Shown here in pieces: positions 1 through 12,470 of a stretch of 64,000 bases of DNA. Under the pieces are notes generated by a model, which ran no database searches, was not told where the DNA came from, and worked only from the letters and a program-made list of their open reading frames with translations. Both the position numbers and the translations under genes were made by a program. The DNA comes from Bidens hawaiensis (Eukaryota; Streptophyta; Magnoliopsida; Asterales; Asteraceae). The stretch is from contig JAIQDT010003567.1 of the NCBI GenBank assembly GCA_021521415.1, positions 62,001-126,000 of the forward strand. The letters run 5' to 3'. Each line of letters opens with the position of its first letter. Position 1 is the first letter of the stretch.

Positions 1-76
1 ACATGAGTTCCCGAACTACATCTATTGGCACATGTCCTTGTCTTCCATAACTTATCCTCCATTCTCTCCTCTCCAT
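1..76 (-). CDS. possible short ORF cut by the window edge
   Basis: An ATG at 76-74 opens a frame that stays open for 25 codons to the window edge and begins MERREWRIS. It lies about 60 bp downstream, on the minus strand, of a TATA-like box (148-138) and a CACG motif array. I do not recognise the peptide. It may be a 3'-region ORF of Athila element 1 or chance; too little is visible to decide. Confidence 0.2.
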   Translation of the reverse strand, partial: MERREWRISYGRQGHVPIDVVRELM

Positions 77-137
77 GGCAAGTTCTTGGGAAAGAGTGTA
101 TGAAAAGGAGGTACGTCAAAATAATGTGAAGTGATAG

Positions 138-345
138 CCATTTATAGGTATACAGGAGGGCAAAACACGGCCGTGGTGAAATAAACACGACTGTGGTAAT
201 TGAGTGACATAAATGCCAGTTTATAAAAATTGTATGATTGCAGAGATGACAAGCTGTAACAAACCCAAGGTGACCACAGCCCATGTTGAGCTCAACACGT
301 CCGTGGTGGGTCATTTGGCGCAAACTTTTGAATTTTCTCTCGTAG
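138..345 (-). promoter_or_regulatory. CACG palindrome array followed by TATA-like box
   Basis: Read on the minus strand, motifs such as CACGGACGTG and CACGGCCGTG (between 345 and 165) are followed about 17 bp later by CCTATAAATGG (148-138). The same order and spacing occurs in the LTRs of all three Athila-type elements here, so this looks like a promoter module of that family. Function is inferred. Confidence 0.45.
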
Positions 346-584
346 AATGGTCGTGGTTTTTGGCGGTTGGTTAAGTGTGTACAAATCTTATACCTAAAAC
401 ACAATTAAATTTCATTTCATAACAAGTCCTAAATTACATTGAATCTAAAAATACATAAAACAAAAGCACATAAAATAAAAGCAACAAAAAAACAATATAG
501 AACCGGGTTAAGTCCGGTTAATCCTAAGCACTAGTCCTAGTACGTTCCCTTGGATATTCAATGAGAAAATAAGAAGAGGTTATA

Positions 585-896
585 TTAAAGGTCTCCAAAA
601 CCTCCCCCTCCGAGTAGGTTTTCACCGAAAGGATCGCCTCCACAAAAAGACAGTGGTGGTGGAAAGAAACGCGACTGGATGGACTGAAGTTGGATTTGCG
701 CGTTGATGTCTCTGAGCTCCATCTTCATCTCTTCAACTGTTTCGGTTAGAGGCAAGACTCGTTGCTCATTTTGAATAAGCATTTCGGTGAGCTCTGGGGT
801 CATCTCTTGAGGTTGCAGAATCATTTCCAAATTGATGTTCTTCTTCTTCGGAGGTGTTGGGATCAAATTTTCGGCATTTGAGGGTTCCATAGTCAT
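585..896 (-). CDS. 103-aa hypothetical ORF in the 3' region of Athila element 1
   Basis: An intact 103-codon frame starts at ATG 896-894, on the same strand as pol and downstream of integrase. The product has a basic patch near residues 16-20 (PPKKK), a central stretch rich in Glu, Met, Leu and Gln (about residues 22-70) that could form a coiled coil, and a Gly/Phe/Pro-rich C-terminus. About 70 bp upstream lies a TATA-like box preceded by a CACG palindrome array. I recognise no family. It is open amid otherwise stop-filled sequence, which is mild evidence for recent coding; it could equally be chance at this length. No signal peptide or membrane segment is visible. Confidence 0.3.
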   Translation of the reverse strand: MTMEPSNAENLIPTPPKKKNINLEMILQPQEMTPELTEMLIQNEQRVLPLTETVEEMKMELRDINAQIQLQSIQSRFFPPPLSFCGGDPFGENLLGGGGFGDL

Positions 897-966
897 TTTG
901 GAGGCTATACAATCAGAGAATTATGGCTAGGAAATGTGCAAAATCTTCAAGGAAATGGTGCAACAC

Positions 967-1134
967 TTATAAACTGCTAAGGCTTGTCAACACGGCTGTG
1001 TTGAGCTCAACACGCCCCATGTTTGCAAGTTTTCTCTGAAAATGGACAATCTGAGCCTGAAACAGTGCCAGAGTCAATCACTGCAGGGAATTATATTGAA
1101 CACGGCCGTGTTGAGGACAACACAGCCCGTGTTT

Positions 1135-1135
<1 letters not shown>
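967..1135 (-). promoter_or_regulatory. second CACG palindrome array plus TATA-like box
   Basis: On the minus strand, palindromic blocks (CACGGCCGTG at 1101-1110 and CACGGCTGTG at 991-1000, joined by GTTGAGC-type spacers) are followed about 15 bp later by TTATAAG (973-967), then by the 103-aa ORF at 896. Same arrangement as the LTR promoters of this family. Confidence 0.4.

Positions 1136-1136
<1 letters not shown>

Positions 1137-1173
<37 letters not shown>
1137..1173. repeat. (TA)n microsatellite
   Basis: About 18 uninterrupted AT/TA units immediately beside the CACG array; no other feature. Confidence 0.95.
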
Positions 1174-1174
<1 letters not shown>

Positions 1175-1239
1175 TTAATCTAAAAACTATAAACTAAACC
1201 TAAACATGCTAAATTTTTGTCGGAGTTGCTAGTTTGACT

Positions 1240-4200
1240 CACAGTTATGTTAGTTTAGTTCATGGAATGGAGGTAGTACCTCCATCGTGGTTTCTACTGC
1301 TTCTCCTAAGTAAAATTTAAATCGGTGACTGTTTACCTTAAAGCTATGTCCATTTTTTTAAACAAGTTCGATGGTTCCATACTCAAAAACTTCCTTAATT
1401 GAGAAATGTCCGGACCATCTAGACTTCAATTTTCCAGGAAATAGACGAAGGTGAGAGTTGTATAGTAGTACCTGGTCGCCTCCTTTAAATTGTATTTCAC
1501 TTTTTAGATGTGCATCGTGAAGTCTTTTGGTCCTTTCTTTGTAAATTTTTGAATTTTCATATGCTTTTACCCTCACCTCGTCTAGCTTGTGTAACTGCAT
1601 GAATCGGTTATTCCCAACGGATTGCAGATCAAGGTTGGTGGTTTTAAGTGCCCAGCATGCTTTGTGTTTGAGTTCGACTGGAAGATGACATGCCTTTTCG
1701 TACACCAATCTGAACGGCTTTGTCCCTATAGGAGTTTTGTGTGCAGTACGGAAAGCCCACAGGGCGTCGTCTAGTTTCACCGACCAGTCTCTGCGATTAG
1801 GATTTGAAATTTTCTCCAAGATTCGTTTGATACCTAGATTGGTGACTCACACCTTACCACTTGTTTGTGGGTGATAAGGTGTAGCTAGTCAATGATACAC
1901 CCCGTATCTATCCAATACTTTTTCCATTTGCGCATTGCAAAAGTGTGTTCCTTTATTGCATATAAGTGATTTGGGAATACCAAAACGAGAGAATAATTTC
2001 TTCAGAAATTTCACCATCCTAGCATCATTAGTAGGTAAAGCTTATGCTTCAACCCATATGGATACGTAACCTACTGCAACAAGGATATAGCGATGACAAA
2101 ATGATGTTGGAAATGGTCCTTTGAAGTCGATGCCCTAAACGTCAAATATTTCAAAGACCTCAATTAGTCTTTGTGGTATTTCAAATCTGGATGAGATGTT
2201 GTTTACACGTTGGTATGCATCGCACGAGCGAACCATTTCATGTGTTTCTCGGTAAATTGTAGGCCAATAGAAGCCCACATCAAATACTTTCTTTGATGTT
2301 GCCGAGGCTCCATAATGACCTCCTGATGGTCCTTCGTGACATTGTTTCAGAATCTTGCGTGCTTATTCTCCATACATGCATCTTCGGATGATATGATCTG
2401 CTTCTATGCGGAATAAGTAAGGATCCTCCCAAAAGTAATATTTGACATCAGAGAAGAATTTGTTTCTTTGCTAAAAGGTCATTCCTTTGAGAATGATTCC
2501 GCTAGCTTTGTAATTTGCTGTGTCAACAAACCAAGGATGATGTCCTTCACGAGTCTGGATATGCATAAGAAATTCTGGGGAAAGTTTTCATTTATCATAA
2601 CCCCTGCCATTTCCTATGAAGCTGGACATTCCAGACGAGAAATATGATCGGCTGCAACATTTTCACAACCTTTTTTGTCCTTGATTTTGATATTGAATTC
2701 TTATAGAAGTAAAATCCATTGTATCAGACGGGTTTTGCATCTTGTTTGCTGAACAAGTACTTAATTTCCGCATGATCGTTGTTGACAATGGTTTTTGAAA
2801 GGACTACATAAGAAAGAAATTTGTCAAAAGAGAATACTATGGCCAAAAGCTCCAAATCGGTATTCGTGTAATTCTCCTAAGCATCATTGATAATTTTGCT
2901 AGTGTAGTAGATCGGATGAAAGTACTTATCTTTCCTTTGTCCTAAGACTACTCCGGCTGTCAAGTCGCTCGCATCACACATGAGTTTGAATGGTAGTGTC
3001 CAGTCTTGAGCGACCACAATCGGAGCATCTACAAGTTTGTCCATCAGAATTTGGAATGCATTTAGACATTCTTCGGAGAGATGAATTGAGCATCCTTTTC
3101 AAGAAGTTGTGTCATTGGCCGGGCTATTGTTAAAAAGTCTTTTATGAAACGGCGATAAAAGCCCGCATGGCCAAGGAAACTTCGAATGGATTTAACATGC
3201 GTGGGTGGAGGAAGTTTGGAAATAGTTTCTACTTTGGCTCTATCCACCTCCAATCCTGCTTGAGAGATCTTGTGTCCAAGAACAATGCCTTCTATAACCA
3301 TAAAGTGATATTTTTCCCAGTTTAACACAAGGTTGGCTTCCTCACATCATGATAACATCCTTTTTAGATTTTCAAGACATAAATTGAAGGAATCACCAAA
3401 GATGGAGAATTTATCCATGAAGACTTCCATTGAATCTTCAATCATGTCGTGAAAGATGGCTACCATACATTGTTGACAAGTAGCTGGAGCATTGCACAAC
3501 ACAAAGGGCATTCGCTGTTAAGGGATTATGCCATAGGGGCATGTGAATGTTGTTTTCTCTTAATCTTCATGTGAGATTGGAATTTGAAAATAACCAGAGA
3601 ATTCATTAAGGAAGCAGTAGTACATCTTTCCTGATAGACGCTCAACCATCTAATCGATGAACGGGAGAGGAAAGTGATCCTTCCTAGTGGCATCATTGAG
3701 TTTGCAATAGTCTGTGCAAACTCGTCCTCCTATGACGGTTCTAATAGGAATCAGCTCATTCTTGTCATCGGTGACTACAATCATTCCTCCTTTCTTCGAG
3801 ACTACTTGAACAGAACTTACCTAAGGAGAATTGGATATTGGGTATATCAGGCCTGCATCAAGCAGTTTGAGAACTTCCTTCTTCACCACGTCTTGCATGT
3901 TCGAATCTAGTCATCTCTGGTGCTGCACTACGGGTTTGAAGTCTTCTGCCATTAAACTCTTGTGAGCATAAAATTATGAGTTGAAGCCTTTCATGTACAT
4001 GATTTTCCAAACGATGCCTTTCTTATGAGATTTAAGAACTTTGTGTGGTCTTTCTTTCTCATCGCTTGAAAGGTCGGAAGAAATGATGACAGGTAAACGA
4101 GAATTTCCTTCAAGGAAAGAGTACTCGAGGTGTTTGGGTAATTCTTTAAGTTCTAAAGTAGGTGGATCTTTGATAGAAGGTTTAGCTTTTGGTTCTAGAT

Positions 4201-5043
4201 CTCTATTTACTATTTCAAATGTCTCCTCTGAGTTGCTTTCTTCTAGCTCCTTTTCTTGAAAAACAACTTGAGCATCTGAATTGACGGCATCTGCTTCTTT
4301 CTAGATCAATTGTGTGTCATATGCTTCCAATTCCGTTTTTTTTCATAGATGGCAGCTCACTATTAATTAACACATATCTAGGAAGTATACGGAATCATCG
4401 ATTTGCCTATATCAAAAGTTACCTCCTCATCCTCTACTCTTAGAGTGGGTTTGCCAGTGTAAACATCTATGAGTGCTCTAGCGGTACCTAAGAATGGTCT
4501 TCCTAGGATAATGGGTACGTAGTTGTCTTCATCCATGTCTAGAATAACGAAGTCGGCTGGAAAGACAAACTTATCGATTTTGACTAACATGTTTTCAACT
4601 ATGCCTCTTGGGTATTTCACTGATCTATCAGCCAGTTGAATGCTCATACGAGTTGGAGTAGGTTCTCTAAGTCTTAGCTTAGAGAAGACAGTATAAGGCA
4701 TTAAGTTGATACTAGCTCCTAAATTGACTAAGTCATTGCTGACAAACAAGTTTCCTATCAAACAGGGGATAGTGAAACTTCCAGGGTCAGTCATTTTCTT
4801 TGGAAGCTTGTTCTGGAGAATGGCAGAGCATTCTTCACTGAGTATCACGTGTGATAGTTCTTCTAGCTTCCTTTTGTGGGATAGAACTTGTTTTAAGAAC
4901 TTTTCATATTTTTGCATTTGTGAAATGGCTTCTATGAATGGAAGGTTAATATGGAATTGCTTAAAGAGTTCTAGGAATTTGCCATATTGCGCCTCTATCT
5001 TTTCCTGCTTTAGTCGGCTTGATAAGGAATTGGTGGAACACAT
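1240..5043 (-). pseudogene. Athila pol of element 1 (protease, RT, RNase H, integrase), degenerate
   Basis: Protease is at 5043-4378: the usual DLGAS motif reads NLGAS, so the catalytic Asp is Asn, followed by the conserved ILGRPFLGTARALIDVY segment. RT lies about 4020-3000; its FMDD box reads FMDK (near 3415), and HKISQAGLEVDRAKVE is preserved. RNase H is about 3000-2640. Integrase is about 2580-1240: the C-terminal half is open at 1819-1358 with [13 protein letters not shown], the [13 protein letters not shown] (GPF/Y-like) module and then an in-frame stop. Many stops and frameshifts separate the pieces. Catalytic changes in two domains show that it no longer makes an active polyprotein. 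Confidence 0.85.
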
Positions 5044-6470
5044 GGTTTCACATGTACTTCGGTAGGTTTAGGAGTAGTTGGTTTTAGTTGGTTGTTGGGT
5101 GTGTCAAGAACCTCAGTCTCACCTTCAGATTGGATAGGTATGACTTGTGAGTTATTTGTAACAGTTCTGCCACTTCTTAGGGTTATTGCATTGGCTTGAG
5201 CACTAGGATTGGTAATTGTGTTACTAGGGAGTCCTTCAGGCTGTCTTTCGGAAAGTAGTTGGGCGAAATGACCTACATGGTTTTCGATGTTTTGCAAAGA
5301 AGCCTTCTGGTTCCTTAGCTCTACTTCGTTATTTAGGAATCGGTCTTCTGTCAATTTGTTTGAAGCTTCATTACTTGCTATGAGTTGCGTCAGAAGATTC
5401 TCCACTATAGATCCACCATTCGGTTATTGGTTGGTACTTAAACCTTGGCTCTGGTATGGAGGTTTAGGTTGAAAGGGTTGGTTTGATTGAAAGGCCGTTT
5501 ATCAAAGCCAGGTGGAGCTTGATTGTTGGCTCCATCCATCCATCTCAAGTTAGGATGGTTTCTCCAACCAGAGTTGTTAGTGTTTCCATACATGTTATTC
5601 TGTTGGCTTATGAAATTACATTATTCGATGGCCATACTTGGGCAGTATTTGACCTTGTGATCTCCCCCACACCTATCGCACTTTACCTTTGCTTTGACCA
5701 GCTCAAACTGAAGCTATTCAAATTTCTCCGAGAGGGCCTCGAATTGTGCGGAATAAAGGTGCTATTGTCGACATGGTGTATGCCTTAGTGTGATTGGGTT
5801 GATCGAGGTGGATTATAGGCAAAGTTTTTCTTGGAATCTTTTTCTAGGATCTTGAATGCCTCATTGGAAACTTGGTTCCGAGATCTCCACCAGCGACCTA
5901 ATCGATAACTTGTTTGTTTTGGCTAGTTCGAGTGTCGAAGAAAGTTTGGACTTGAAGCCACTTTTTCAATCCATGGTCGAACATCATCAAAGAATGCTCT
6001 TGTATCTCTCCCATGCTGCGTGTAGTGACTAGTTTTCATCCGTGCAGAATCCGGTGATGCTGGCACGATACTTGGTAGTTTTGTCAAGTGGAATGTATTT
6101 TAGAATAAATTGCTCTACCATCTAATTCCAGTTGGTGATGGCACCGGATGATAAAGATTCAAGTCATTCCAAGGCGTGGCCCCGGAGCAAAAATGGAAAT
6201 AGTTTAAGTCTAACTTGATCTTCTGAGTAATTTTGGATTTTGAAAGTTCCACAAATTCGAAGAAATCGGGAAATATGAGATAAAGGATCTTCATCGAGAA
6301 GTCCATGAAATTGGACAGAGTTTTCAGTCATATGAATGGTACTAGATTTGATTTCGAAGTTTGCAAGAATTTCGGCTGACGCAACGCTATTGCCATAGCC
6401 GTCAAGTGTCAGCTTGCCATAATGGCTCATGTTTAGCTTGTTGTCTAGTTCCGCCACCATAGGTTCCTCT
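5010..6470 (-). pseudogene. Athila gag of element 1, degenerate
   Basis: The retrotransposon-gag core runs from about 6460 to 5940, recognisable by FHGLLDEDPLSHISRFL and the following LFPFLLRGHALEWL. An in-frame stop and frameshifts interrupt it. A CCHC zinc knuckle, C-x2-C-x4-H-x4-C (CDRCGGDHKVKYC), is still readable near 5690-5645. The C-terminal gag/protease linker is open from 5405 to 5010 and contains a Leu/Asn/Glu-rich stretch. Gag would form the particle and bind RNA; this copy cannot be translated whole. Confidence 0.8.
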
Positions 6471-6815
6471 TGGTTATCCTTGGTTGTTGTATCTCCTTCA
6501 TGTTCATCCTTAACTCCTTCGATTGCTTTTCATGCCCGAAAGCGTGTTATTCGGTGAAAGTGGCGTTCGGTTCGGAAAGTGGTGAAACGAGCTTGGGAGT
6601 AGATGTAGAGGACAGACACTAACTAGGAAAGTAAAAAAGATCTAAAGGCCAAACTAAAACTTAAGCTAAAATAATCAACTTATAAACTAGAAAGATGAAA
6701 ATAAAAAATAAAGAAGATAGAAAATATTTTTAATCTTTTTGATGAATTTATAAATATATACAATATAAACAAGGTTTAATAAATACTTGGATTGTTTGTA
6801 AAAATTCACCGTGTG

Positions 6816-6833
6816 TCCCCGGCAACGGTGCCA
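6816..6833 (-). other. primer-binding site (tRNA-Asp type), element 1
   Basis: On the minus strand this reads TGGCACCGTTGCCGGGGA, one base from the TGGCGCCGTTGCCGGGGA site used by Athila/Tat elements, six bases after the LTR end. Confidence 0.9.
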
Positions 6834-8208
6834 AAAACTTGATGCATTGTGTGGTGATAGTAAATATGAAAAAGTTTCTTAAGTTTTTCAAAAGGTTGTT
6901 TCACACAATGTCTAGTTTTAAATTTATAAAAATGATTTTTATCTTAACTAAACCACACACAAATAGGCAAGTGTACCTATCATAAATGTAGAATAGTATA
7001 GGTAAGAACCAAGTATCGAATTACGGACAAACTTGTTTGATTTTTTCTACTAAATCGTTGTATTTATTTTAATGAGAAGTAAACAACAAAGTAGTTTTGG
7101 TTTACAAGTATTGTAAAAGAAATTTAAAAGCATAAATTAAAGATAACATTTTTGGGTTTTTATATTTTTAAAGAGATGATCAAGGATAAAGCTGTATCAT
7201 CTTGGTTGAAACTCCTCTTTACTTGGTTTAATGATTAATTATTAAGCATGTGATATATGCTTGCTATGGTAATTAAATGTGGGAATAACACCTTATTCCT
7301 AAGTCATGTTATTCTATGATAATTAAAGAAAGAGATATACATAACTTCATGACCTCCACTAAAACATCATTTTATGTAAGCAAGTGATTTATACTAAGTA
7401 TTTATAAGATAACTTACTTTAAAGATGAGGCAACCCCTTAAATTACTAAATGAATTGGTCTTGATATTTTAGTAAAAATAACCTTTTTATTATACTTAAA
7501 ATACCAAATGAGATTAGTTAAGTTGTAAAGGATCAATCTTGAGTTATCAAGTATTAACCCACACAAATCTTGGAAAATTATAAAACTCGTGTAATAACCA
7601 TCCAAGAGTTGTATAAAATAGGTAATGTTGCACATTCACTTGACAAGAAATTAACCGATTTTAATGGAAGAACCTCAACAATACGTTTTCACAACATTGT
7701 CAACATTCCCATTTTAAGATGATTAATTACTACTAGTACTTCATTTAGTCCATGTTCATATTTGGATTTATGTTTTCTTTCTCAACCAGGCCCTTACAAG
7801 AATGGCAGTTCCCCGGCTTATCATCAAGCTCGGTACTTGATGTAACACAAAGTGTACATCTTATTGCATCAAATTACCCTCATATTTATACAGAACTCCA
7901 TGCAAAATTCATTGTTTTAGGTACTTATTTGAGTTACTTGTGAATTTGCAGGTCTGGGCGCCCGCCCGACAAAGAAAACATGAAAAGAGGGCGTTTCGGA
8001 AACAAAAACAGCAATCTGGCAGACCTGCACGCCCATGCCGGCCCGTGCATGGGACCGTGCAAACCAGAAAAATTGCCAATGCAAGCCAGTGCAGGATCCA
8101 CAGCCGAGAAAGTTCAAAATAACCAGCCCGTGCCAGAACAGAGAAATCTGACTTTTTGGTCAGATTAAAGCCAATGATTGACTTTCCACAATTAGGCATG
8201 GCCGTGCA

Positions 8209-10335
8209 TGTAACACCCGTTAATTCCGGTTCCAAGAGTTAAAGCTTGTAAAGTATGCTCTATTTTCGGGATTTAATCGATGTTTCTCGGAAGCCTTTAC
8301 GTCATCCCGGTACGTTAAAAGACTTAACTTTTCCTTCCATTATGCCTTATGTTTCAAATTTGAGGAACTTGGATGTAACTTTTATTTTATTTCATAAAAT
8401 AAAAGGTTAACCCTAACCCTAACCACAGCAGCCGATCGCAGCTAAGACCCCCCCTGCTCGTTTTTCTTCTGCCCAGCCAAGTTTCAGCCGTGAAAACTTC
8501 AATTCAAGGTCGGTTTTATGATTCCTCATGTCTTTTACACCTTAATTGATCATATTAACGCGCTTATTGGTCGTTAAGGTTGAGTTTTGATAAAAACAGT
8601 TTGCTGATAGATTCGTATACGTTTATTGTAGGGTCTGTAACGCGATATTAATCCATTGTTTTTGATCGATTCTTGATTCCATGATGTTCTACTTTGAGTC
8701 TAGTTTCCAGAAATGTATAATACGTAATTTTTGGACGAGATTTGAATGGTTTTTATGAATTTAGAAAATCGAGTGTCAAAACTGATGCGGGATGACGGAT
8801 TCTGGTCTGTCTTCCCGACGTCATAACCTTTTTTTGACAGTTCCAAATTGGTTGGTTCCACTTCTGGAAGTTATTATTTTGAGTTAGGAACCAAACCCAA
8901 TTGGAATCTTATAATTTGGTTCAGTAATGAATTTTATAAAAATTAAACCATTTTGTTACGCACTGAAATAGCTGCACGTACCTTGCTGTGTTGGAGGAAT
9001 TTTTATAATTTTTTTGTCCAATAGAAAAATATAATAAAAATATTTTTATAAACCTAAGACATTTATTAAATTCTGGTAAAAATTTAATAATTTATTTCAA
9101 AGTTTATCCTATGTAATTAAATGCATCTTCGCATGCTAAAATCTACACGTTTTACTCATTATTAATCGATAAGTTCGTTTTAGGCTTAACCGGTGGATTT
9201 GGTTAGTTGAAAGGTTTTAGGGGCTGGGGTAAGTTGTTGGGCCTTGGGCCAAGTGTTAGGCCTTGGGCCAAGTGTTGGGCCTTGGGCTAAGTTGTTGGAC
9301 CTTGGGCCAAGTGTTGGGCCTCGGGCCAAGTTGTTGGGCCTTGGGCCAAAGTGTTGGGCTTGAACGGCCCATTAGGCAAGAGTGTTCTTACGGTCTAGTT
9401 TAGTAACGCGTTGTGTATAATTTACAGGCCCTTGCTTGTGATTGTGCACTTAGGGATTTCCTAGCTCGTTGCAGGTGTTCGATTGATTTCAGGTGAGTTC
9501 ATGATGCCCCCTTTTAACTCTTTTTAAATTTTGGGCTAGCATGCATACCTAACTGTTTTCTTACTTGATGAAATGTTTTAAACGATTTTATATAGGTTTG
9601 CTAGTATATGGTAGGCCTTAGGATGTTAAATATATATATATATACATTATTGCTTGGCCTATATTTGGCGATGTTGTGGTCGTTTCGACTATTGATGTTG
9701 CGTATGCCTACTTTGTGTTTGCGTGCGTTGATGTTACGTGTTTGGGTTGTACGTTTGCTCGACCTTGATGTTATACGTGGATGTTATATATATATATATA
9801 TATATATTGTTATATATATAGGGATGTACTTGAAAGGATGATTATATATACATTTTGTATATGTATGTATGAGAATGTTTAGTTTTCGGTAATGATGATT
9901 TAATGGATGCACTCTTTTATTTTTAAACTTTTGGTATGACTATCATAATTGTCACTACTGATATTATTTACTTAAAACTTGAACTCAGCAGCTCAAGCTG
10001 ACTTTGTGTGCATGTTAGTGTGAGTTTCAAGTTAGGAAGAGGATGCCTTATCGCTTGGTCGTGCACGAAGCTACTTGGACGGTGAAGGGCATACGTGGAT
10101 GGAAGAATGTAATTTGAACAATTTTATTTTAAATGGTTTTATGAATTATATTTAAAATTGGTTTTGGGCAAAATTCCCGGGTTTTAGGGAACTTACTTCA
10201 CTATTTATGTTTCCGCTGAATTTACACTCTGAGATGTTTGTTTTAATGGAAGAAACCGTTTTCAAGTTTTAATTATTTTAATAAGTATTTTGTATGAATA
10301 CCAACTGTGGGGCTCCCGGGGTTCAGGGCCTTACA
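8209..10335 (+). mobile_element. solo LTR, TGTAACACC...CTTACA type
   Basis: Begins TGTAACACCCG and ends GGGCCTTACA, with perfect TSDs GTGCA at 8204-8208 and 10336-10340. It is 2,127 bp with no protein-coding domain or PBS. Ends of this kind are typical of chromovirus (Tekay/Del-like) LTRs; the lineage is inferred from ends only. An A-rich TATA-like stretch near 8395-8405 is followed by a C-rich leader, suggesting plus orientation. It contains a GGGCCTTGGGCC minisatellite. Inserted into the Athila solo LTR, so it is the youngest layer here. Confidence 0.8.
9226..9362. repeat. approximately 20-22-bp minisatellite, GGGCCTTGGGCCAAGTGTT type
   Basis: About six imperfect units of TTGGGCCTTGGGCCAAGTG, differing by small substitutions and by AAGTG versus AAGTTG spacing. 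Lies inside the solo LTR. Confidence 0.9.
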
Positions 10336-12065
10336 GTGCAGGCCCGTGCACTTGCCCGTGCCAGACGTCCAGAATGCATAAATACACCTTCATTATCTTC
10401 ATTTCAAGTGTGGAGCCTTAGGGGAATTCTCTGAATTGCTGGAAAATTATTGTGTGTGTTATAGAGAATTCAAAGCTTCCATCTTTATGTAATCATCCTT
10501 TCAAGTAGCAATCATCATTCATCTTAGTTTGCAATCTTTTGTTCTTGACAATGATTTATAAGATTACCTTGATTTAGGTTGTTGTATTAAGCCTTATGGG
10601 CTAAATACTCTTGTTACTTAGATTATGTTGAAACTTTTGCTTATGTGATATTTATCTATGCATGATTTTGGCAAGTTGGTGTTCTTCAAGTTTATGACAT
10701 GTTCTTGAATAGAGTTTAATGGTTGAATACTTGTTTTAATTCCTAGTCTTGTTAGTTTGATAGATGCTTAGCCATAATATGTTGGAAAACTATGTGTTGA
10801 GTATTTGTTTATGAACTTAGTTTGTGTATGCATACTTTGTTTATATCACTAAGTTAGGAATGACTAGTGAAAATTAACTTGGTTATGAATTTTAACAAGT
10901 ATGAAACCTATCACTTGATATTGGAAAATTGTATGGTGATAACATGATTCTTTGAGTAGGTTGATGTTTACTAGAGATTAATGCCATAATCCTTAGTTCA
11001 TATTTTGCTAATTAAAAGATTCATGTGTTTAACTAGTGTTCTTGAACTTGTCTATCTTACATGATTTTAGGTGGTTAGTTTGTTGTTTTTATGCTAGCTT
11101 TCCTTTAATTGTGAGATTATGTAGTTTTGACAAACTTACTAATTAATGGTTAATAACTTGTGGAATACCCATCAAGATGTTGTGTTGTTAGTATTAAGTT
11201 GCCTTGATTGGAATTTGATATTGATGCTTAATACATGATGTTAGCCATTATCATTGTCATTTTGTCACTAAGTCTAAGTGGATGCATAGTCTAAGTAGCT
11301 TTGTTTGGATTGATGGTTAGTTGTATTTTATTTGCTTTATTATTGTTATATGTTAGTTTAGTAATTTGAAAACCCAATTTGATTGCTTGTTCGGTTAAAT
11401 CAATTACAAAAATTTATTATCAAAAGTTCGCCGTGTCCATGGATTGACACTCGGTTCTTACCGATACTTTGCTACAAACGATAGGCACACTTGTCTTTCA
11501 TGTGTGGTTTGGTTGTTGGTGAAAACCATTTTTAAAACCCGATTTGTGTGAAACTTTTATTCAAATTTTATATATATATTCGCACACGTCAGTACTTAGT
11601 GTCTCTTTTAAAGTTTATTATCCAAAGCCTCATAAGAGTGGCGGTTCCCCAGCTTATCGTCAAGCTTGGCACTTGGGGTATCTTTTAAGAGTATTTTTAA
11701 CATTCCTCATCAAGTTATAATTCCAACATAACCTTTACTTATTATGAACCGATCACATGTTTAACCAATATTATTAAACTTCAATTAAGATTCATTTTAA
11801 ACCAAGATGATAGTATGAAAGTTAAGTCAATAATAAGCATAATGTTATACAGCAAAGTAAAAGTTGCAAACTTGATCAAATTAGAACAGTCTAACCACTT
11901 CGGATAACTAATCGCTGATGCTAATCACTTCTTCCAATAGATTCATCCCTTTGATCTTCAAAGGGTGGATGGTTGGGAAAATTCCCTTAATAATGGTGGT
12001 CAAAGAAGGTGGTTTTAGTGGATTTAATGTTCTTCTAGGGGTGTTGAATGTGGAGGATAAGCATT

Positions 12066-12470
12066 CAGTTTATAGGTTGAGCTGGTGACTCAACACGGAC
12101 CGTGTTGAGCTGGGCACGACAGTGTTGATTGGTTTATCTTATTGTATTAATTGCTTGTTATCATATGGTAGAGCAAGAGAGAGAACATCGCCATGTTGAC
12201 CTTTGAGCACGGTCATGGTGAACCTAGAAGTGTTCATTTTTGTCTTTTCTCTTGTATTATAAACATGGGCGTGTTAACAGTCAACATGGGCCATGTTGAG
12301 CTTCAAAACCTTTTATTTTGTAATTTCCTATTGTACTTTCGACATGAGGTGTGTTGATGTCAACGTGGTCATGTTGTGACTTCCTAAATTTTGTCTTTTC
12401 TTCATATGTTCTTAAAATGGCCATGTCTTGATTCACCATGGAGTGTGTTGAGTTCGTTTTCACTGTTTTT
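12066..12470 (-). promoter_or_regulatory. U3 CACG/CATGG motif array and TATA box of element 1 LTR
   Basis: Five pairs of motifs of the form CACGG-N-CCGTGTTGAG and CATGGGCCATGTTGAG span 12470-12080, with CCTATAAACTG at 12076-12066 immediately downstream on the minus strand. CATGG variants suggest decay of CACGG by deamination. Confidence 0.5.

Larger units (their letters stand above)
7838..11591 (+). mobile_element. solo Athila-type LTR with its own nested LTR
   Basis: Starts TGATGTAACAC and ends ...ACACGTCA, flanked by perfect 5-bp duplications GTACT at 7833-7837 and 11592-11596. No gag, pol or PBS is present, so it is a solo LTR left by LTR-LTR recombination. Net length is about 1,622 bp after removing the nested 8209-10335 element. 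U3 carries CACG motifs (8015-8208 and 10337-10363), then GCATAAATAC (10376-10385) as TATA box. The U5 end (about 11440-11560) is recognisably similar to the U5 of element 1 in opposite orientation, so both belong to one superfamily. Confidence 0.85.

Noticed and set aside
8408..8426. Telomere-like AACCCTAACCCTAACC
   Set aside because: Plant telomeres are CCCTAAA; only two and a half CCCTAAC units occur, inside an LTR leader.
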